Source of the DNA: Postechiella sp039985655
GTDB taxonomy: Bacteria; Bacteroidota; Bacteroidia; Flavobacteriales; Flavobacteriaceae
Assembly: GCA_039985655.1 (NCBI GenBank)
Contig: JBDWSF010000005.1
Location: 248,001 to 312,000 of the forward strand
Direction of reading: 5' to 3'
DNA: 64,000 nucleotides
Part shown: one piece after another, positions 24,722 to 34,586 of the stretch
How positions within the stretch are numbered: the stretch's first letter is position 1
How the letters are laid out: each line of letters begins with the position of its first letter
Position numbers and translations under genes: made by a program
Notes under the pieces: model-generated
What the model saw: only the letters and a program-made list of their open reading frames with translations
Databases searched by the model: none
What the model was told of the DNA's origin: nothing

Positions 24722-26155
24722 TTATTTTTTCACTAACACCTTCTTCTCAAAACGGCTTTTAGGTGCTTCGCAAAGTGAACATTCGTAAGTTTCTGGAAGA
24801 CTTTCAAATGGTGTATCTGCATCTATATTTTGAGTTACATCGCCATACGTTTTGTTGTAGATCGTTAAACAATCGACACATTGATGCACTTCTTCTGTAT
24901 CTGTTTCTTTTGCTTCGTCAGTAAAATTCTCTTCATCTTTTTCTGTTCCTAATTGTTCGAAGTACAACTGACTCAACTCCATTAATAAGCCTGGTAATTC
25001 AACCTTATCGACATCTTGAACATGCATAATGTATTTACGCGTATTGGGGTCGAAATTTTTAGCATACAATAAGTTATAAGTATCTCTAATTTTAAAATCT
25101 CCAATAGCTTCTGGTTGCTTATTCTTTTCCACGACTATTGATGTGAAATTATAGGTATCACTCTCGTAACTTGTAATTCCGAAAGTTAATCCATATGTAC
25201 TGATATCATTTTGATCAAAATTAGTAACCAAATACTTTTTTAAGCTTAAAGCATCTTTGTCATTCACTGGTAAATGCCAATTCATTTCTAACATGGAGTG
25301 GCGTACATTGATACCAAACTTACCTAGTAACTTTTCCCATTTTAATTTAGAACTTAGCGGAATTCCTTTAACGATAAAAGATTTCCACGGTGTTATTGAA
25401 ATTTTTCCGATTTTATTTTCTGAACACAATTCGCACATCGCCTTTAAAAAAGGAATATCATATCTATTATTTCTCCAATATAAACCTAACCAGTATCGGT
25501 CTGTACCAATACGATTCATACCTTCGTAATATGGAAAAGGATAAAAGGGAACTTCTAAAGGTTTATCAACAGTTCGGTTATTGGCATCTACGGCATCACT
25601 AACTAAATCGAAAACCGTTTCTATCGTTTCGGGTTCTTCTTGTAAAATATTTTCAATAGCCAACTCAATCTTATCCATGTCCCAACTAAAAATAAGCGCA
25701 GGGTACATTTCCGTTTTTTTCCAACCTGGTAATCGGACATACAAATACCAGTAATCTTCATGCTTTGAAGCTATAAAATTAACATTCCCTGTAAATAAAG
25801 GCACTAAACGTTGTTTCGGGTCTGTTATGTTTACTCTTAACTTAATGTTACGTTTAAATTGTTCTAAAACATATAAGTACTTATCACTCGTTAACCATGA
25901 TGTATTAGACAAAATATCTGAGGATACATATGATGAAACTATATTTTCTACACCATCTCTTTTAGGCTTAACAAATTGAATTTTATCGAATTGATCGAAC
26001 TTCTCTTCGGCAATTTCCTCAGGAAAAATAATATCTTGACGCGAACCAAAAGATATAGCATCTAGCCCTAATGCTTCTGCAGATTCACATATGTATTTTA
26101 GCTCACCTGGAGATAATACGCCTCCGTTAATTCTTAATCTGTATGGCTCTATCAT
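24722..26155 (-). CDS. Nitrite/sulfite-reductase-like protein fused to C-terminal rubredoxin
   Basis: The 477-residue protein has an N-terminal part (about 1-410) resembling the ferredoxin-like half-domains of nitrite/sulfite reductases, for example LRINGGVLSPGELKYI. It has none of the cysteine clusters that bind siroheme and 4Fe-4S. Residues 425-477 are a complete rubredoxin with two C-x-x-C pairs (HQCVDCLTIY and YECSLCEAP). It overlaps the nitrate reductase gene by TAATG. I infer an electron carrier or docking subunit for nitrate reduction, with the reductase-like part kept as a scaffold. Catalysis by this chain alone seems unlikely. Confidence 0.75.
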   Translation of the reverse strand: MIEPYRLRINGGVLSPGELKYICESAEALGLDAISFGSRQDIIFPEEIAEEKFDQFDKIQFVKPKRDGVENIVSSYVSSDILSNTSWLTSDKYLYVLEQFKRNIKLRVNITDPKQRLVPLFTGNVNFIASKHEDYWYLYVRLPGWKKTEMYPALIFSWDMDKIELAIENILQEEPETIETVFDLVSDAVDANNRTVDKPLEVPFYPFPYYEGMNRIGTDRYWLGLYWRNNRYDIPFLKAMCELCSENKIGKISITPWKSFIVKGIPLSSKLKWEKLLGKFGINVRHSMLEMNWHLPVNDKDALSLKKYLVTNFDQNDISTYGLTFGITSYESDTYNFTSIVVEKNKQPEAIGDFKIRDTYNLLYAKNFDPNTRKYIMHVQDVDKVELPGLLMELSQLYFEQLGTEKDEENFTDEAKETDTEEVHQCVDCLTIYNKTYGDVTQNIDADTPFESLPETYECSLCEAPKSRFEKKVLVKK

Positions 26156-29100
26156 TATGCTAGTACTTTTGAATTATTAAGTATCTCTCTTACTTCAGTT
26201 TTGCAACTTCCACATCCTATTCCTGCTCCTGTCTTATTACACAATTCGGTAAAATCTGTACATCCTTTTGCAATGGCTTCTTCTATATTGCCTTGACCAA
26301 CTTGACTGCATGAGCACACCAACTTACCTAACATTGGTGTGTCGTTAGACGAACCTCTAAGTAATGTATCACGCTTATCTGCCATTTCAATTTTACTTTC
26401 AATCATCGTTTTAAATTCGGCGAATTCATTTTTATCACCCATTAAAACGGCACCGATAAGCAAATCATCTTTGACAATACATTTTTTATAATAACGTTTT
26501 TTAATATCTGTGAAGATTATTTCTTCATAGCTATCATCATTTTCTGGAACGATAATATCGCCGATACTACACAGGTTTAAATCGTTGAATTTTAAAATAT
26601 TCATTAATACAGAACCATTGTATGCGCAACTGATATCTCCAGCTATAAAGCTCGATAATATATTGGCTTGCTCTTCGGCAGCCGACGTAATTCCAAACAA
26701 TTGATTATTATATTCTGCAATTTCACCTATGGCAAATATATCTGGATGGGACGATTGTAAATGTTGATTGACTCTCACACCGCGTCCACATGCTATGCCG
26801 TTTTCTCTAGCAATTTCTATATTCGGGATAGTACCAATAGCATAAACAATAGCGTTCGCCGTTATTAATTTACCACTCTTCAGGGTTATATTCAACTCCT
26901 TAGTATCTTCATCATCAAACACCGTACTTACTTCATTATCAAAGTAAATTTGTATACCACGTTCTTGCACATCTAAAGCCAAAAGTTTACTAGAGACCTT
27001 ATCTAATTGACGCTCCATTAATCTAGAAGCCCGTTGTACAATAGTAATCTTAGTGTTTTTATGCTTCATTGCTGCCGCTAACTCCAAACCTAATAAACCA
27101 CCACCAACAATAACAACATGTTGCTCTTCTGGGGGCAATCCTGTAGCATCTAAGTAGGATTTAAATTTATCGGCATCTCCTTTATTTCGCATTGTAAAAC
27201 GCCCCGGAAGGTCTATCTGAACATCTCGCGGAATAAAAGGACGACTACCAGTTGCCATAATAAGTTTATCGAACGTATGTTCTACCCCATTATGGTCAGT
27301 CGCTATTTTATTTAATTTATCAATTTTAAAAATTGAATTTTCTGAATGCAACGTGACATTAAGTTTATTCAACTCAACGTCCTTAATTTTTAAAAGCTGT
27401 TCCCAAGTCAGTTCTTCTGTAACATACTCTGGAAGCAATACTCTGTTATAAAACAGATTTGGTTCTTTAGAGAATACATGGATTTCATCTTTCTCATTAT
27501 TATCTCTATAGTTCTGAATGAATCTAAACGATGCCGCTCCAGCTCCAACAATAATAATTTTCTCTACGGGTTTTTTATATTTTGATACCGATACGGCTGT
27601 ATATTTAAAATCTGGTTCTTTCGAAATAGGATCTACATGTGTATTCGTTAAGTTATTTGCTCTATTTAAATCGCTTTGTAATTTTTTACCCCAATGCATA
27701 GGTAAAAACACTACTCCTTTTTGAATAGCATCAGTAACATTAGCTCTAACCCTAACCGTACCATTAGCACTTTTTATCTCTGTAATATCCCCTTCTTTTA
27801 GCTTACATAAATACGCATCAACAGGATTAATTTCTAAAACAGGCGTTGGATAATGTGTTTTTAAACGTGATACTTTTCCTGTTTTGGTCATGGTATGCCA
27901 TTGATCTCTAACGCGCCCTGTAGTTAAAATTAAAGAAAATTCTGCTGAAGGTTTAGCTGATGTATTTTCTATTGTTGACGGTAAATTGAATATCGCTCTT
28001 TTTGAAGGTGTATAAAACTGTTTATCTTCAAACAGTCTTGGTGTACCTTCATGCCTGTGTTCTGGCACTGGCCATTGAAAAGTACCTTCGTTTTTTAATC
28101 TATCATAATTTAAAAAAGACACATCAATGTTTGTCCCTTTTGTCATAGACGCATATTCATCGTAAATCTCTGAGGCACTGTTATAATTAAATCCGCGGAA
28201 TCCCATTTTCTTAGCAAACTCACAGAATATTTCAACATCTGGTTTCGCTTCGCCTGGCGCATCTATTTGTTTTGGCAAGTACGAAATACGACGTTCAGAA
28301 TTTGTCATGGTTCCTTCCTTTTCTAACCAACCTGCGGCTGGCAAAACTAAATCAGCATAGGCAACCGTATCTGATTTATGTGAGATTTCTTGAACCACAA
28401 CAAACTTTGAGTTTTTCATGGCTTGCTCAATTCTATGTGAATTTGGCATACTCACTAAAGGATTGGTACAAGCAATCCAAACCGCTTTCATTTTTCCGCT
28501 TTCTAAAGCATCAAACATTTCGGTAGCCGTTAACCCTGGTTTATGATTAATTTTATCGACACCCCAAAACTGAGCAACTTCCCGACGGTGTTCTTCGTTT
28601 TGTAAATCTTTATGAACCGCTAATAAATTGGCCATACCTCCAACTTCTCGACCTCCCATAGCGTTAGGCTGACCTGTTAGTGAAAATGGCCCAGCGCCAG
28701 GTTTCCCTACCTGACCGGTGATTAGCGATAAATTTAGTAGCGATACATTCTTATCTGTACCCACCACACTTTGATTAAGTCCCATGGCCCACATCGTAAT
28801 AAAACCTTTTGAAAGCCCTATAATATCTGCTGCTTTTTTAATATCTTTTTCGGAAACACCACATAGCTTTGATGCTTTTTTTACTGACGTTGAAAATATT
28901 AATTCTTTATAATCTGAAAACCCTTCGGTGTGATTATTTATAAAATCCTCATCAATAAGTCCGCGCTCAAATAAACGTCTTCCAATAGCATTGTATAAAA
29001 TAACATCGGTTCCCGGAATTAACTGTAAATGCAAATCGGCAAAAGCAGCCGAATCTGTTTTTCTAGGATCAATAACAATAATTTGTACGTCTGGATTTTC

Positions 29101-29676
29101 CTCTTTACGCTTTTCAATACGTCTGAACAAAATAGGATGACACCATGCTGGATTTGCTCCAGTAATCAAAAACGTATCTGCCAATTCTATATCTTCATAA
29201 GACACTGGCACACTATCCTCTCCAAATGTTTTCTTGTAACCAACCACAGCCGAACTCATACATAAACGTGAGTTGGTATCTATATTATTGGTTCCTAAGA
29301 ACCCTTTAGTTAGTTTATTTGCAATGTAATATTCTTCGGTAAGACTTTGACCCGACACATAAAATCCAACGCTATCTGGTCCGTATTTTTTTATAATCGA
29401 TTTAAAAACACTTGCTGCTCTATCTAAAGCATCATCCCAACTGACACGTTCACGTGGATGCGATCTACTCCACCGCATTTCTGGATATAAAATTCTATCG
29501 GAAGTATCATTAGCAACGTAATGCAAATTCATGCCTTTAGAACACAGCATCCCTTTATTAACAGGATGATCTTTATCGCCTTCTACTAGAACCTTATTAT
29601 TGGTATCTTTCTTAACTATGATTCCACAACCAACACCACAATATGAGCACGTTGTTTTTACTTCGTTTTTAATCAT
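26155..29676 (-). CDS. nasA: Assimilatory nitrate reductase fused to FAD/NADH oxidoreductase and BFD domain
   Basis: The 1173-residue protein is a three-part fusion. Residues 1-700 are a molybdopterin oxidoreductase with an N-terminal 4Fe-4S site (C10, C13, C17, C45) and a dinucleotide-binding C-terminal domain, as in NasA/NarB. From about 712 comes an FAD/NAD-binding module of the NirB N-terminal type (IIIVGAGAASFRF, VVIVGGGLLGLELA, FAIGEIAEY). The last 55 residues are a bacterioferritin-associated-ferredoxin-like 2Fe-2S domain (CSCSQ...GCGSCK). It should carry electrons from NAD(P)H to nitrate in one cytosolic chain. Ordinary NasA is about 700-880 residues. The rubredoxin fusion gene follows with overlapping codons. 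Confidence 0.9.
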   Translation of the reverse strand: MIKNEVKTTCSYCGVGCGIIVKKDTNNKVLVEGDKDHPVNKGMLCSKGMNLHYVANDTSDRILYPEMRWSRSHPRERVSWDDALDRAASVFKSIIKKYGPDSVGFYVSGQSLTEEYYIANKLTKGFLGTNNIDTNSRLCMSSAVVGYKKTFGEDSVPVSYEDIELADTFLITGANPAWCHPILFRRIEKRKEENPDVQIIVIDPRKTDSAAFADLHLQLIPGTDVILYNAIGRRLFERGLIDEDFINNHTEGFSDYKELIFSTSVKKASKLCGVSEKDIKKAADIIGLSKGFITMWAMGLNQSVVGTDKNVSLLNLSLITGQVGKPGAGPFSLTGQPNAMGGREVGGMANLLAVHKDLQNEEHRREVAQFWGVDKINHKPGLTATEMFDALESGKMKAVWIACTNPLVSMPNSHRIEQAMKNSKFVVVQEISHKSDTVAYADLVLPAAGWLEKEGTMTNSERRISYLPKQIDAPGEAKPDVEIFCEFAKKMGFRGFNYNSASEIYDEYASMTKGTNIDVSFLNYDRLKNEGTFQWPVPEHRHEGTPRLFEDKQFYTPSKRAIFNLPSTIENTSAKPSAEFSLILTTGRVRDQWHTMTKTGKVSRLKTHYPTPVLEINPVDAYLCKLKEGDITEIKSANGTVRVRANVTDAIQKGVVFLPMHWGKKLQSDLNRANNLTNTHVDPISKEPDFKYTAVSVSKYKKPVEKIIIVGAGAASFRFIQNYRDNNEKDEIHVFSKEPNLFYNRVLLPEYVTEELTWEQLLKIKDVELNKLNVTLHSENSIFKIDKLNKIATDHNGVEHTFDKLIMATGSRPFIPRDVQIDLPGRFTMRNKGDADKFKSYLDATGLPPEEQHVVIVGGGLLGLELAAAMKHKNTKITIVQRASRLMERQLDKVSSKLLALDVQERGIQIYFDNEVSTVFDDEDTKELNITLKSGKLITANAIVYAIGTIPNIEIARENGIACGRGVRVNQHLQSSHPDIFAIGEIAEYNNQLFGITSAAEEQANILSSFIAGDISCAYNGSVLMNILKFNDLNLCSIGDIIVPENDDSYEEIIFTDIKKRYYKKCIVKDDLLIGAVLMGDKNEFAEFKTMIESKIEMADKRDTLLRGSSNDTPMLGKLVCSCSQVGQGNIEEAIAKGCTDFTELCNKTGAGIGCGSCKTEVREILNNSKVLA

Positions 29677-29801
29677 TTAGACAGCATTTTACACTAAGTA
29701 ATACATTATTTTATCAGTAAGCAAATCGCATATTTATTATTCTGAATACCCTAAAAATTAAACTTGATATCTTTAAATCAATAAAAATTGGGCACTAAAA
29801 T

Positions 29802-31229
29802 TTAACTTTTTACACGTATCGGAATTAAGTCATCAACCGTTTTATTTAAATCGGCATTAGCAACATGTTCATCTTCTGTAGAAAATTTAATTGTTAATGC
29901 TATAAAACCAGTAAGAACAACGACAAACCCAATTATTAAATACCCTTCGGCAACGGCAACTGATGATGCTGCAGCTTGGGCACTATGTATAACATCTTCT
30001 CCCAAACCTTGATTGGCTGCAATAGCTGCTTTTTCGGCCATAGCCGATTTAGACTTTAACAAGAAAGCGGCTAAAAAAGCGCCCACATTCCCACCTGCAC
30101 CGACAATACCTGACACGGAACCGATAGCCTTTTTATTTATAAAGGGAACCACCGAAAACGTGGCACCTTCTGCCATTTGAACTGATAAACTAAATAGAAT
30201 TAAAAAGATGAAACCAACTAGAATACTTATTGTTAACGAGAAAGTCACTAACATAATACCTTGTATGGTTAATATGAATGACAAGAACAATACGCGACCA
30301 CGTAATCCTTTTAGTTTACCAAATTTATCGCCAAAGAAACCACCTAAAGTTCTCGCAAAAATATTCATTAAAGCAAAAGATAACACGATGTTTCCTGCAG
30401 TTACGCGTTCTAATTGGAAGGTGTTTTGAAGATAATCATCCATCGTTCCGTAAACCGTTAATTCGATACCAAAACTTACGGCATAAACTAAAAACAGAAT
30501 CCAAATTCTATAATCTTTAAGCACTTCTACAAATCCTACTTGATCTTTTTTAGTTTCAACAAGCGCACCAGAAGCACGTAATTCTTTTAAATTTCCTTGT
30601 GGTGTATCTTGAGTAAAATAGTAATACACAATACCCATTAAAAAACAAATAACACCAGCCACAATCATAGAATATCTCCAAGCCTCAGCATCTGCGACAC
30701 CAAAAGCAACAACTGCAGCAGCTATAATTGGCATCCCTAAACGGTTAGCACCACCACCAAGGTTTCCCCATCCGGCAGACGTTGCATTGGCAGTACCCAC
30801 AATGTTAGACGCAAACATTAAGGACGTATGCACTTGTGTTATAACAAACGATGCACCAATAAAACCTATAAATAATCTACAGACTAAAAATTGCATTGGT
30901 GTTTGTACCAAACCACATAATATAACGGGAATAGCGCCTAAAGTTAATAACCATGTATAACATAATCTTGGACCATATTTATCGCATAGTTTACCTATTA
31001 GTAATCGTGCAAATACGGTTCCTGAAACGGCCAAAATAATAGAGTTCCATTTTTGATCGGGTGTTAAACCTAAATCCCTAACTACATCTGGCATAAATGG
31101 TACAATACCAAACCATGCAAAAAAGCACATAAAAAATGATATAGATGTTATCCAGAATGTACGTATTGGCACGCTTTTAAGATTGAATAAGTTTAATTTG
31201 GTGGCTTTAGTTCCTGTTGGAGTTTGCAT
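29802..31229 (-). CDS. narK: Nitrate/nitrite transporter, MFS NNP family
   Basis: The 475-residue protein has 12 membrane segments and both nitrate signature motifs of the NNP family: SAGWGNLGGGANRLG in helix 5 and VGAGGNVGAFL in helix 11. It also has the MFS loop motif GKLCDKYGPR. It imports nitrate or exchanges nitrate and nitrite. It is the first gene of a leftward unit with nasA, 125 bp apart. A perfect palindrome overlaps its -7 box, and the same arrangement precedes nirB. A strand insertion of about 40 residues near residue 380 (SAMAEKAAIAANQGLG) lies in a loop. Confidence 0.92.
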   Translation of the reverse strand: MQTPTGTKATKLNLFNLKSVPIRTFWITSISFFMCFFAWFGIVPFMPDVVRDLGLTPDQKWNSIILAVSGTVFARLLIGKLCDKYGPRLCYTWLLTLGAIPVILCGLVQTPMQFLVCRLFIGFIGASFVITQVHTSLMFASNIVGTANATSAGWGNLGGGANRLGMPIIAAAVVAFGVADAEAWRYSMIVAGVICFLMGIVYYYFTQDTPQGNLKELRASGALVETKKDQVGFVEVLKDYRIWILFLVYAVSFGIELTVYGTMDDYLQNTFQLERVTAGNIVLSFALMNIFARTLGGFFGDKFGKLKGLRGRVLFLSFILTIQGIMLVTFSLTISILVGFIFLILFSLSVQMAEGATFSVVPFINKKAIGSVSGIVGAGGNVGAFLAAFLLKSKSAMAEKAAIAANQGLGEDVIHSAQAAASSVAVAEGYLIIGFVVVLTGFIALTIKFSTEDEHVANADLNKTVDDLIPIRVKS

Positions 31230-31249
31230 AATTAAGTATATTTATGATA

Positions 31250-31275
31250 CAAAATTAAGTATAAATACTTAATTT
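31250..31275 (-). promoter_or_regulatory. narK promoter -7 box with overlapping palindromic operator
   Basis: On the minus strand TAATTTTG (31250-31257) fits the TAnnTTTG -7 consensus. Overlapping it is a perfect palindrome with 11-bp arms, AAATTAAGTAT/ATACTTAATTT (31252-31262 and 31265-31275), separated by AA. nirB has the same order of elements. No other gene or signal is evident in the rest of the 308-bp gap to 31538 except further TAC-rich heptamers. Confidence 0.55.
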
Positions 31276-31537
31276 AATACGTACAAAACTACTTAACTAC
31301 TAATAAATATTAGATTGATAATTATAAAAAGGGATTTTTGAGGATTTGGTAAAATTGAGGGAATATTGGATGGGATTTGTTGGAATTGATGAAATAAATT
31401 ATAAACTCTAAATATGTCTCGTAGTTTTTGATATGAAGAATCTATTAAATTTGTACGTATTTAATTATATTTGAAGTGAACAAAAGTAGGAATGAACAGA
31501 TCGATTGCTTATTCCATTATTAGCAAGCATTATAAAA

Positions 31538-32332
31538 ATGAAAAAACTATTAATAATATTCATTTTAATTTCTAAAATTGGATTTGGACAGGACACCAAA
31601 TACTTATCTGAAAACTATGAATTTAAAAACGGAGAAATAGCTTATATGTTTGGTAATGATGTCAAATTTCGCGACAAACCGAATACTGAATCAAACGTTT
31701 TATCTCTTTTAAAAATTGGAGACAAAGTCGAAATAATAGAAAAATCAGATGCAAAAATGGAATTTGACGGCATTGAATCACCTTGGTATAAAGTAAAAAT
31801 TCAAGATAAAGAGGGATTTGTACTTGGGAGCTTTATTTCACTTGATAAAACCACATCCGGAAATTTAATCTATTTGATTTCCTTAAAAAAAAGCGAAAAG
31901 AATTTGTTACTTAAAACAAGGGTTTTAGAAAACGATATGGAATACATAGAAAACATTTCACAACTTTTAACTGCTAGATTTTCAATAAAGTCGAATGGAA
32001 ATAAAGGGCTTGACAACATTAAAAGCATATTTGAAATTAATTATTTAGCAGAATCTTGTGGAGTAAATGGTGGTGGAATTTATTTATTTTATGATGGAAA
32101 TGAATTAATAAAAGCTATCGATTACACTCAAGTAGCAGATGCAGATGCTTATTGGTTTGTTGAAGAATATATTTTCCCAAATGATAAAGGTGGAAGAAAA
32201 GGAAAAATTTTGTACAAAAGTGAGATTGGAGAAACTAAAGAATATGAGACAGAATGGATTGAAACAAAATCAACTAAACGAATTTTGGAATGGAAAGACA
32301 ATCAAGTTTTTCCGAAAATAAAAGTTGAATAA
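31538..32332 (+). CDS. Secreted SH3-domain protein of unknown function
   Basis: I place the start at the ATG at 31538, which gives a 264-residue protein with a clean signal peptide (MKKLLIIFILISKIGFGQ). A longer frame from the TTG at 31505 would bury it. Residues 35-95 resemble a bacterial SH3 domain (MFGNDVKFRDKPNTESNVL, WYKVKIQDKEGFVLGSFI), a module that binds peptidoglycan or ligands. The remainder has no motif I recognise. It is the first of five plus-strand genes that interrupt the minus-strand nitrate genes. Confidence 0.7.
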   Translation: MKKLLIIFILISKIGFGQDTKYLSENYEFKNGEIAYMFGNDVKFRDKPNTESNVLSLLKIGDKVEIIEKSDAKMEFDGIESPWYKVKIQDKEGFVLGSFISLDKTTSGNLIYLISLKKSEKNLLLKTRVLENDMEYIENISQLLTARFSIKSNGNKGLDNIKSIFEINYLAESCGVNGGGIYLFYDGNELIKAIDYTQVADADAYWFVEEYIFPNDKGGRKGKILYKSEIGETKEYETEWIETKSTKRILEWKDNQVFPKIKVE

Positions 32333-32481
32333 AATAAAAAAACGATTTGCCGTATTTATTATCGAGCTCTAAACTACTTACGCCCCCCTAACAGATTCTA
32401 TTCGTCTTTATTTGTTAAGTTAATTGCTTAACTACAAAATAAACCAAATACAAACGTATTATACATTATTCAAAAGTAAAA

Positions 32482-33177
32482 ATGAAACTCACGACAATAT
32501 TATTTACATCATTTTTAATATTAAGTTGCAATCAAAATATAAAAGACAATAACCAAATGGGAATATTTGACAAGCTTTTTGGAAAGAATAAATCAAACAA
32601 AAAAGAAAAGCCAAAAACCTATAATCAAGAAATTGAAAAAACTAGCGAAATGCTGGACGAAACAGTATTTTGGAACATTGTAGACTTATCTATTAAGAAC
32701 ACAAAAAATCAAGATGACCAAGAAAGGTATTTAGTCAAAGAAATTGGAAAACTGACACTAAAACAAATGATTGGTTTTAGATTAAGAACGGATAAACTTC
32801 TTTACGACACTTATAATTCGAAAATGTGGTGTGCTGGATACATAATGAATGGTGGATGTTCGGATGATGGATTTGAATATTTTCGGAATTGGATAATATC
32901 GAGAGGAAAGAAAACATATTACAAAGCTAAAGAAAATCCTGATAGTTTGATTACTGAATTTATAGAAGGAGACGAATATTATGATTTTGAAAGTTTTTGG
33001 TATGTAGCTTTAACAGCATTTGAAAATAAAACTGGAAAAGAATTGTATGATTACATATCAGACGATTTTAAAACAAACGAAGGGAATTATCCGAATTTCG
33101 AGTTTACTTGGAAAGAAGAAGAACCTGAAACAATGAAAGCGATTTGTCCAGTATTATTTGACAAAATGTGGAATTAA
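32482..33177 (+). CDS. DUF4240-domain lipoprotein
   Basis: The 231-residue product opens with a lipobox (ILSC, C16). From about residue 60 it matches the DUF4240 pattern: FWNIVDLSI, then MWCAGYIMNGGCSDDGFEYF and RGKKTYY. The family's function is unknown; members are usually cytosolic, so the lipoprotein signal is unusual, although a second Met at residue 26 (MGIFDKLFGK) could start a cytosolic form without the signal. It stands alone, with 149 bp before and 88 bp after. Confidence 0.75.
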   Translation: MKLTTILFTSFLILSCNQNIKDNNQMGIFDKLFGKNKSNKKEKPKTYNQEIEKTSEMLDETVFWNIVDLSIKNTKNQDDQERYLVKEIGKLTLKQMIGFRLRTDKLLYDTYNSKMWCAGYIMNGGCSDDGFEYFRNWIISRGKKTYYKAKENPDSLITEFIEGDEYYDFESFWYVALTAFENKTGKELYDYISDDFKTNEGNYPNFEFTWKEEEPETMKAICPVLFDKMWN

Positions 33178-33265
33178 TAACTGAGTACATAGTTTTAACT
33201 ACAATTGAGACCAATAAATGTAGTCGCGTCTTTATCCCTATTATATAAACACCAATTACAAAAAA

Positions 33266-33991
33266 ATGAACCAAGAATTTCAAATAGGAAAAAATGGCTT
33301 TAATGAAATAAAAAAAGCAATAATTATTAAAACCATTCCAATTGCGATTTTAGCATCAGGAACAGGTTTAATAATTAGTCATTTTAATACAAATGGACAA
33401 GCGAGTGATATAAATGTTTTTCCGCTTGTAATTCCAATAATTATTGGAGCATTAGCCTTTGGATTATTTAAAGGAATTAATAGACAAAAAGGCTTATTTG
33501 AAAGTTACAAGCTTATTATTAATGAAAATGAAATTATTAGAGAACAAAACAATACTCAAACAATCTCTATTCCTCTTAATGAAATAAAATCTATAATTAG
33601 AAACCCCAAAGGAATATTGACTATTATTGGAAATTCTAATACTGATATTATTGGAGTTCCTTCTCAAATAAATAATTCGGAGAAACTTAATCAAATATTA
33701 TCTCAAATTAAACCTATTATCGATTCCGATAAAAAACCTCTGACTGAAAAGTATAAAGGCTTGTTTGTGATTTTAATGCTTGCTTTAATGGCGACAGTTT
33801 ATATTTCAAAAGACAAACTTATTGTAGGAATAACTGGAACAATTTTGATTTTATTTTTAGGTTATTCATTTTATGAAATCCAAAGAAATAAAAACATTGA
33901 TAAAAAAACTAAAAAGGGAATGTGGTGGTTAATAATTGTTTTTTTATCCATAATCGGAAATATGTATTTTAAACTGACTGGAAAAATATAA
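33266..33991 (+). CDS. Membrane protein with internal PH-like segment, unknown function
   Basis: The 241-residue protein has two N-terminal membrane segments (about 20-40 and 52-68), a soluble beta-rich middle (about 80-155, SYKLIINENEIIREQNN and SIPLNEIKSIIR) resembling a bacterial PH-like domain, and three C-terminal segments (about 165-180, 184-202 and 220-238). No family is recognised with certainty. It is preceded by an 88-bp gap and followed by a 161-bp gap, so it may be transcribed alone. Confidence 0.6.
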   Translation: MNQEFQIGKNGFNEIKKAIIIKTIPIAILASGTGLIISHFNTNGQASDINVFPLVIPIIIGALAFGLFKGINRQKGLFESYKLIINENEIIREQNNTQTISIPLNEIKSIIRNPKGILTIIGNSNTDIIGVPSQINNSEKLNQILSQIKPIIDSDKKPLTEKYKGLFVILMLALMATVYISKDKLIVGITGTILILFLGYSFYEIQRNKNIDKKTKKGMWWLIIVFLSIIGNMYFKLTGKI

Positions 33992-34152
33992 AATTTGGTA
34001 TTTAAGAGATAAAATTTTCATATTTAGCTAAGTAATAAACCGAAACACATCACTTATCATCTAACCTACATTTCTTAAACGAGACGTTGTACAGCATTTG
34101 ATAAAAGAAAACACAATAAATTATCGAAGATTTAATGAAAAAATGAATTTAA

Positions 34153-34446
34153 GTGATGATTTTCACTACTGGATATGATTGGTTAGACTGCATATATTTT
34201 ATTGTGGTATTAGTTGGTGTTGCTCTTTATGTTTTTAAACCTTGGAAAGAAAAGACCAAAGAAAAAATTAAAGATGATAAAAGGATAGTAAATTATTGGT
34301 CTAAATATGGAAGAAATGGATATGTAACTAAATGTCAGAAAAATTTTGAAATCAACTATTGGTTTTTTGGTTTTCTTGTGACATTTTTTCCAATTATTCT
34401 ACCATGGATATTTCAGGAATTAGGCTGGGTATCATTTAGATTATAA
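34153..34446 (+). CDS. Small membrane protein of unknown function
   Basis: The 97-residue frame has two hydrophobic segments (about 9-28 and 72-93) separated by a lysine-rich loop. It begins with GTG at 34153, but the adjacent ATG at 34156 is an equally good start. No similarity is recognised. It belongs to the block of orphan plus-strand genes. Confidence that it is expressed is moderate because no ribosome-binding site or promoter is evident. Confidence 0.45.
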   Translation: MMIFTTGYDWLDCIYFIVVLVGVALYVFKPWKEKTKEKIKDDKRIVNYWSKYGRNGYVTKCQKNFEINYWFFGFLVTFFPIILPWIFQELGWVSFRL

Positions 34447-34586
34447 TACGTAAAGACGAATTCATTAACATCTAAAAGCTCAATAAAACGAAATTGATTA
34501 TAAATTCGCAAATTATTGAATCAAATTAACTAACTCAATTAAACAATGAATTGGAAAATTAAATTTGTGGTGAAATCAAAAAACGA

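Noticed and set aside
31505..31537. TTG start for the SH3-domain protein
   Set aside because: The ATG at 31538 begins directly with a standard signal peptide, which the TTG start would spoil.
34015..34140. Spacer words such as ACGTTGTACAGCATTTG in the orphan block as integron-like recombination sites
   Set aside because: The word is not repeated between the other genes of the block, so a cassette array is not supported.
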